64,000 nt of DNA from an uncultured Pelagimonas sp. (GTDB taxonomy: Bacteria > Pseudomonadota > Alphaproteobacteria > Rhodobacterales > Rhodobacteraceae). Made by a program: the position numbers and the translations under genes. The number at the start of each line of letters is the position of its first letter. Within the stretch, counting starts at the first letter, position 1. The notes below the pieces were generated by a model, which saw only the letters and a list, made by a program, of their open reading frames with translations, did not search any database and was not told where the DNA came from. Of this stretch, positions 63,892 through 64,000 are shown piece after piece. Location: positions 54,158 to 118,157 of the forward strand of contig CANMIH010000014.1 of NCBI GenBank assembly GCA_947497905.1, written 5' to 3'.

Positions 63892-64000
63892 TCAGCGCGC
63901 CTCGCCATGTTCGGGGTCTTTTGGTCTGGCGGCGAGCAGATATATGACCGCGCCGATGGCGATCAGCGGTGTCAACATGCCGAGGAGGCCGAAGACCATG
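63892..64000 (-). CDS. C-terminal part of a small membrane protein upstream of merA (may be cut by the window)
   Basis: The reverse strand reads MVFGLLGMLTPLIAIGAVIY followed by LLAARPKDPEHGEAR and a TGA at 63894-63892. An ATG lies at the window edge (63999-63997), so this may be a complete 35-aa protein or the end of a longer one. One hydrophobic helix is visible. Position suggests a mer-operon membrane protein, but MerT/MerF cysteines are not seen. Confidence 0.4.
   Translation of the reverse strand, partial: MVFGLLGMLTPLIAIGAVIYLLAARPKDPEHGEAR

Noticed and set aside
1..64000. CRISPR arrays, tRNA or rRNA genes, integrase or replication initiator
   Set aside because: No regularly spaced repeats of CRISPR type, no cloverleaf-like or rRNA sequence, and no Rep or integrase motifs were found on either strand by eye.

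Overview
The window reads as a large conjugative element (plasmid or integrative conjugative element) of a high-GC alphaproteobacterium, most likely Rhodobacteraceae (Roseobacter group). This is inferred from the gene families (ArdC, DUF3768, ParB-nuclease-like, strawberry-notch helicase, DUF736, DUF2493, VirD2/VirD4 and a complete VirB operon) and from typical roseobacter coding style. No replication initiator, ParA, integrase, rRNA, tRNA or CRISPR array was found, so plasmid versus ICE cannot be decided here.

Layout. (1) 1-500: 5' end of a Fic-family gene on the minus strand, with 13-bp direct repeats upstream. (2) 0.5-20.9 kb: rightward accessory/leading region with an ArdC-type antirestriction protein, a ParB-like protein, a PrlF/YhaV toxin-antitoxin pair, a methyltransferase/strawberry-notch helicase fusion, a duplicated-DUF736 protein and a rhomboid protease. 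An AT-richer two-gene operon (58-aa protein plus Rad50/SMC-like ATPase) is a candidate defence system. DUF2493 and GSU2403-type nucleotidyltransferase genes follow. (3) 20.9-26.3 kb: palindrome-rich candidate oriT, a MobC-like accessory protein, VirD2-type relaxase and VirD4 coupling protein. (4) 26.5-46.1 kb: metal, redox and envelope cargo. A CadR/PbrR-like MerR regulator appears to govern four look-alike promoters. These drive CDF efflux plus a transglutaminase-like protein, a SCO/DsbB/DsbA/PCuAC/SCO/M23/DUF411 operon, a Zn/Cd/Pb P-type ATPase plus an L,D-transpeptidase, and a second L,D-transpeptidase. The cargo also has an LspA (PbrC-like), a cobalamin-riboswitch-controlled cbtBA pair, and an MntR-like repressor divergent from a diheme peroxidase plus PhnD/C/E-type ABC transporter operon. 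(5) 46.1-47.65 kb: an intact IS1182-like element. (6) 47.7-59.2 kb: leftward VirB operon (B2, B3, B4, B7-like, B1, B5, B8, B9, B10, B11, small genes, B6), followed by an HTH gene with palindromic upstream sites. (7) 60.7-64 kb: leftward mercury module (small membrane protein, MerA, a second flavin reductase, YnfA).

How it fits together. Relaxase, coupling protein and VirB channel form a complete mating apparatus, and the genes near the putative oriT look like antirestriction and stabilisation functions. The cargo gives resistance to thiophilic and divalent metals, with unusual emphasis on periplasmic redox proteins and peptidoglycan-modifying enzymes. A shared AT-rich palindrome precedes the relaxosome operon, the VirB operon and one leading-region gene, suggesting common control of transfer. 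The strongest novelty candidates are the SMC-like two-gene operon, the VirB1 domain nested in a VirB5-like protein, the MntR-box diheme peroxidase/ABC operon, and the MerR-driven metal-envelope regulon.
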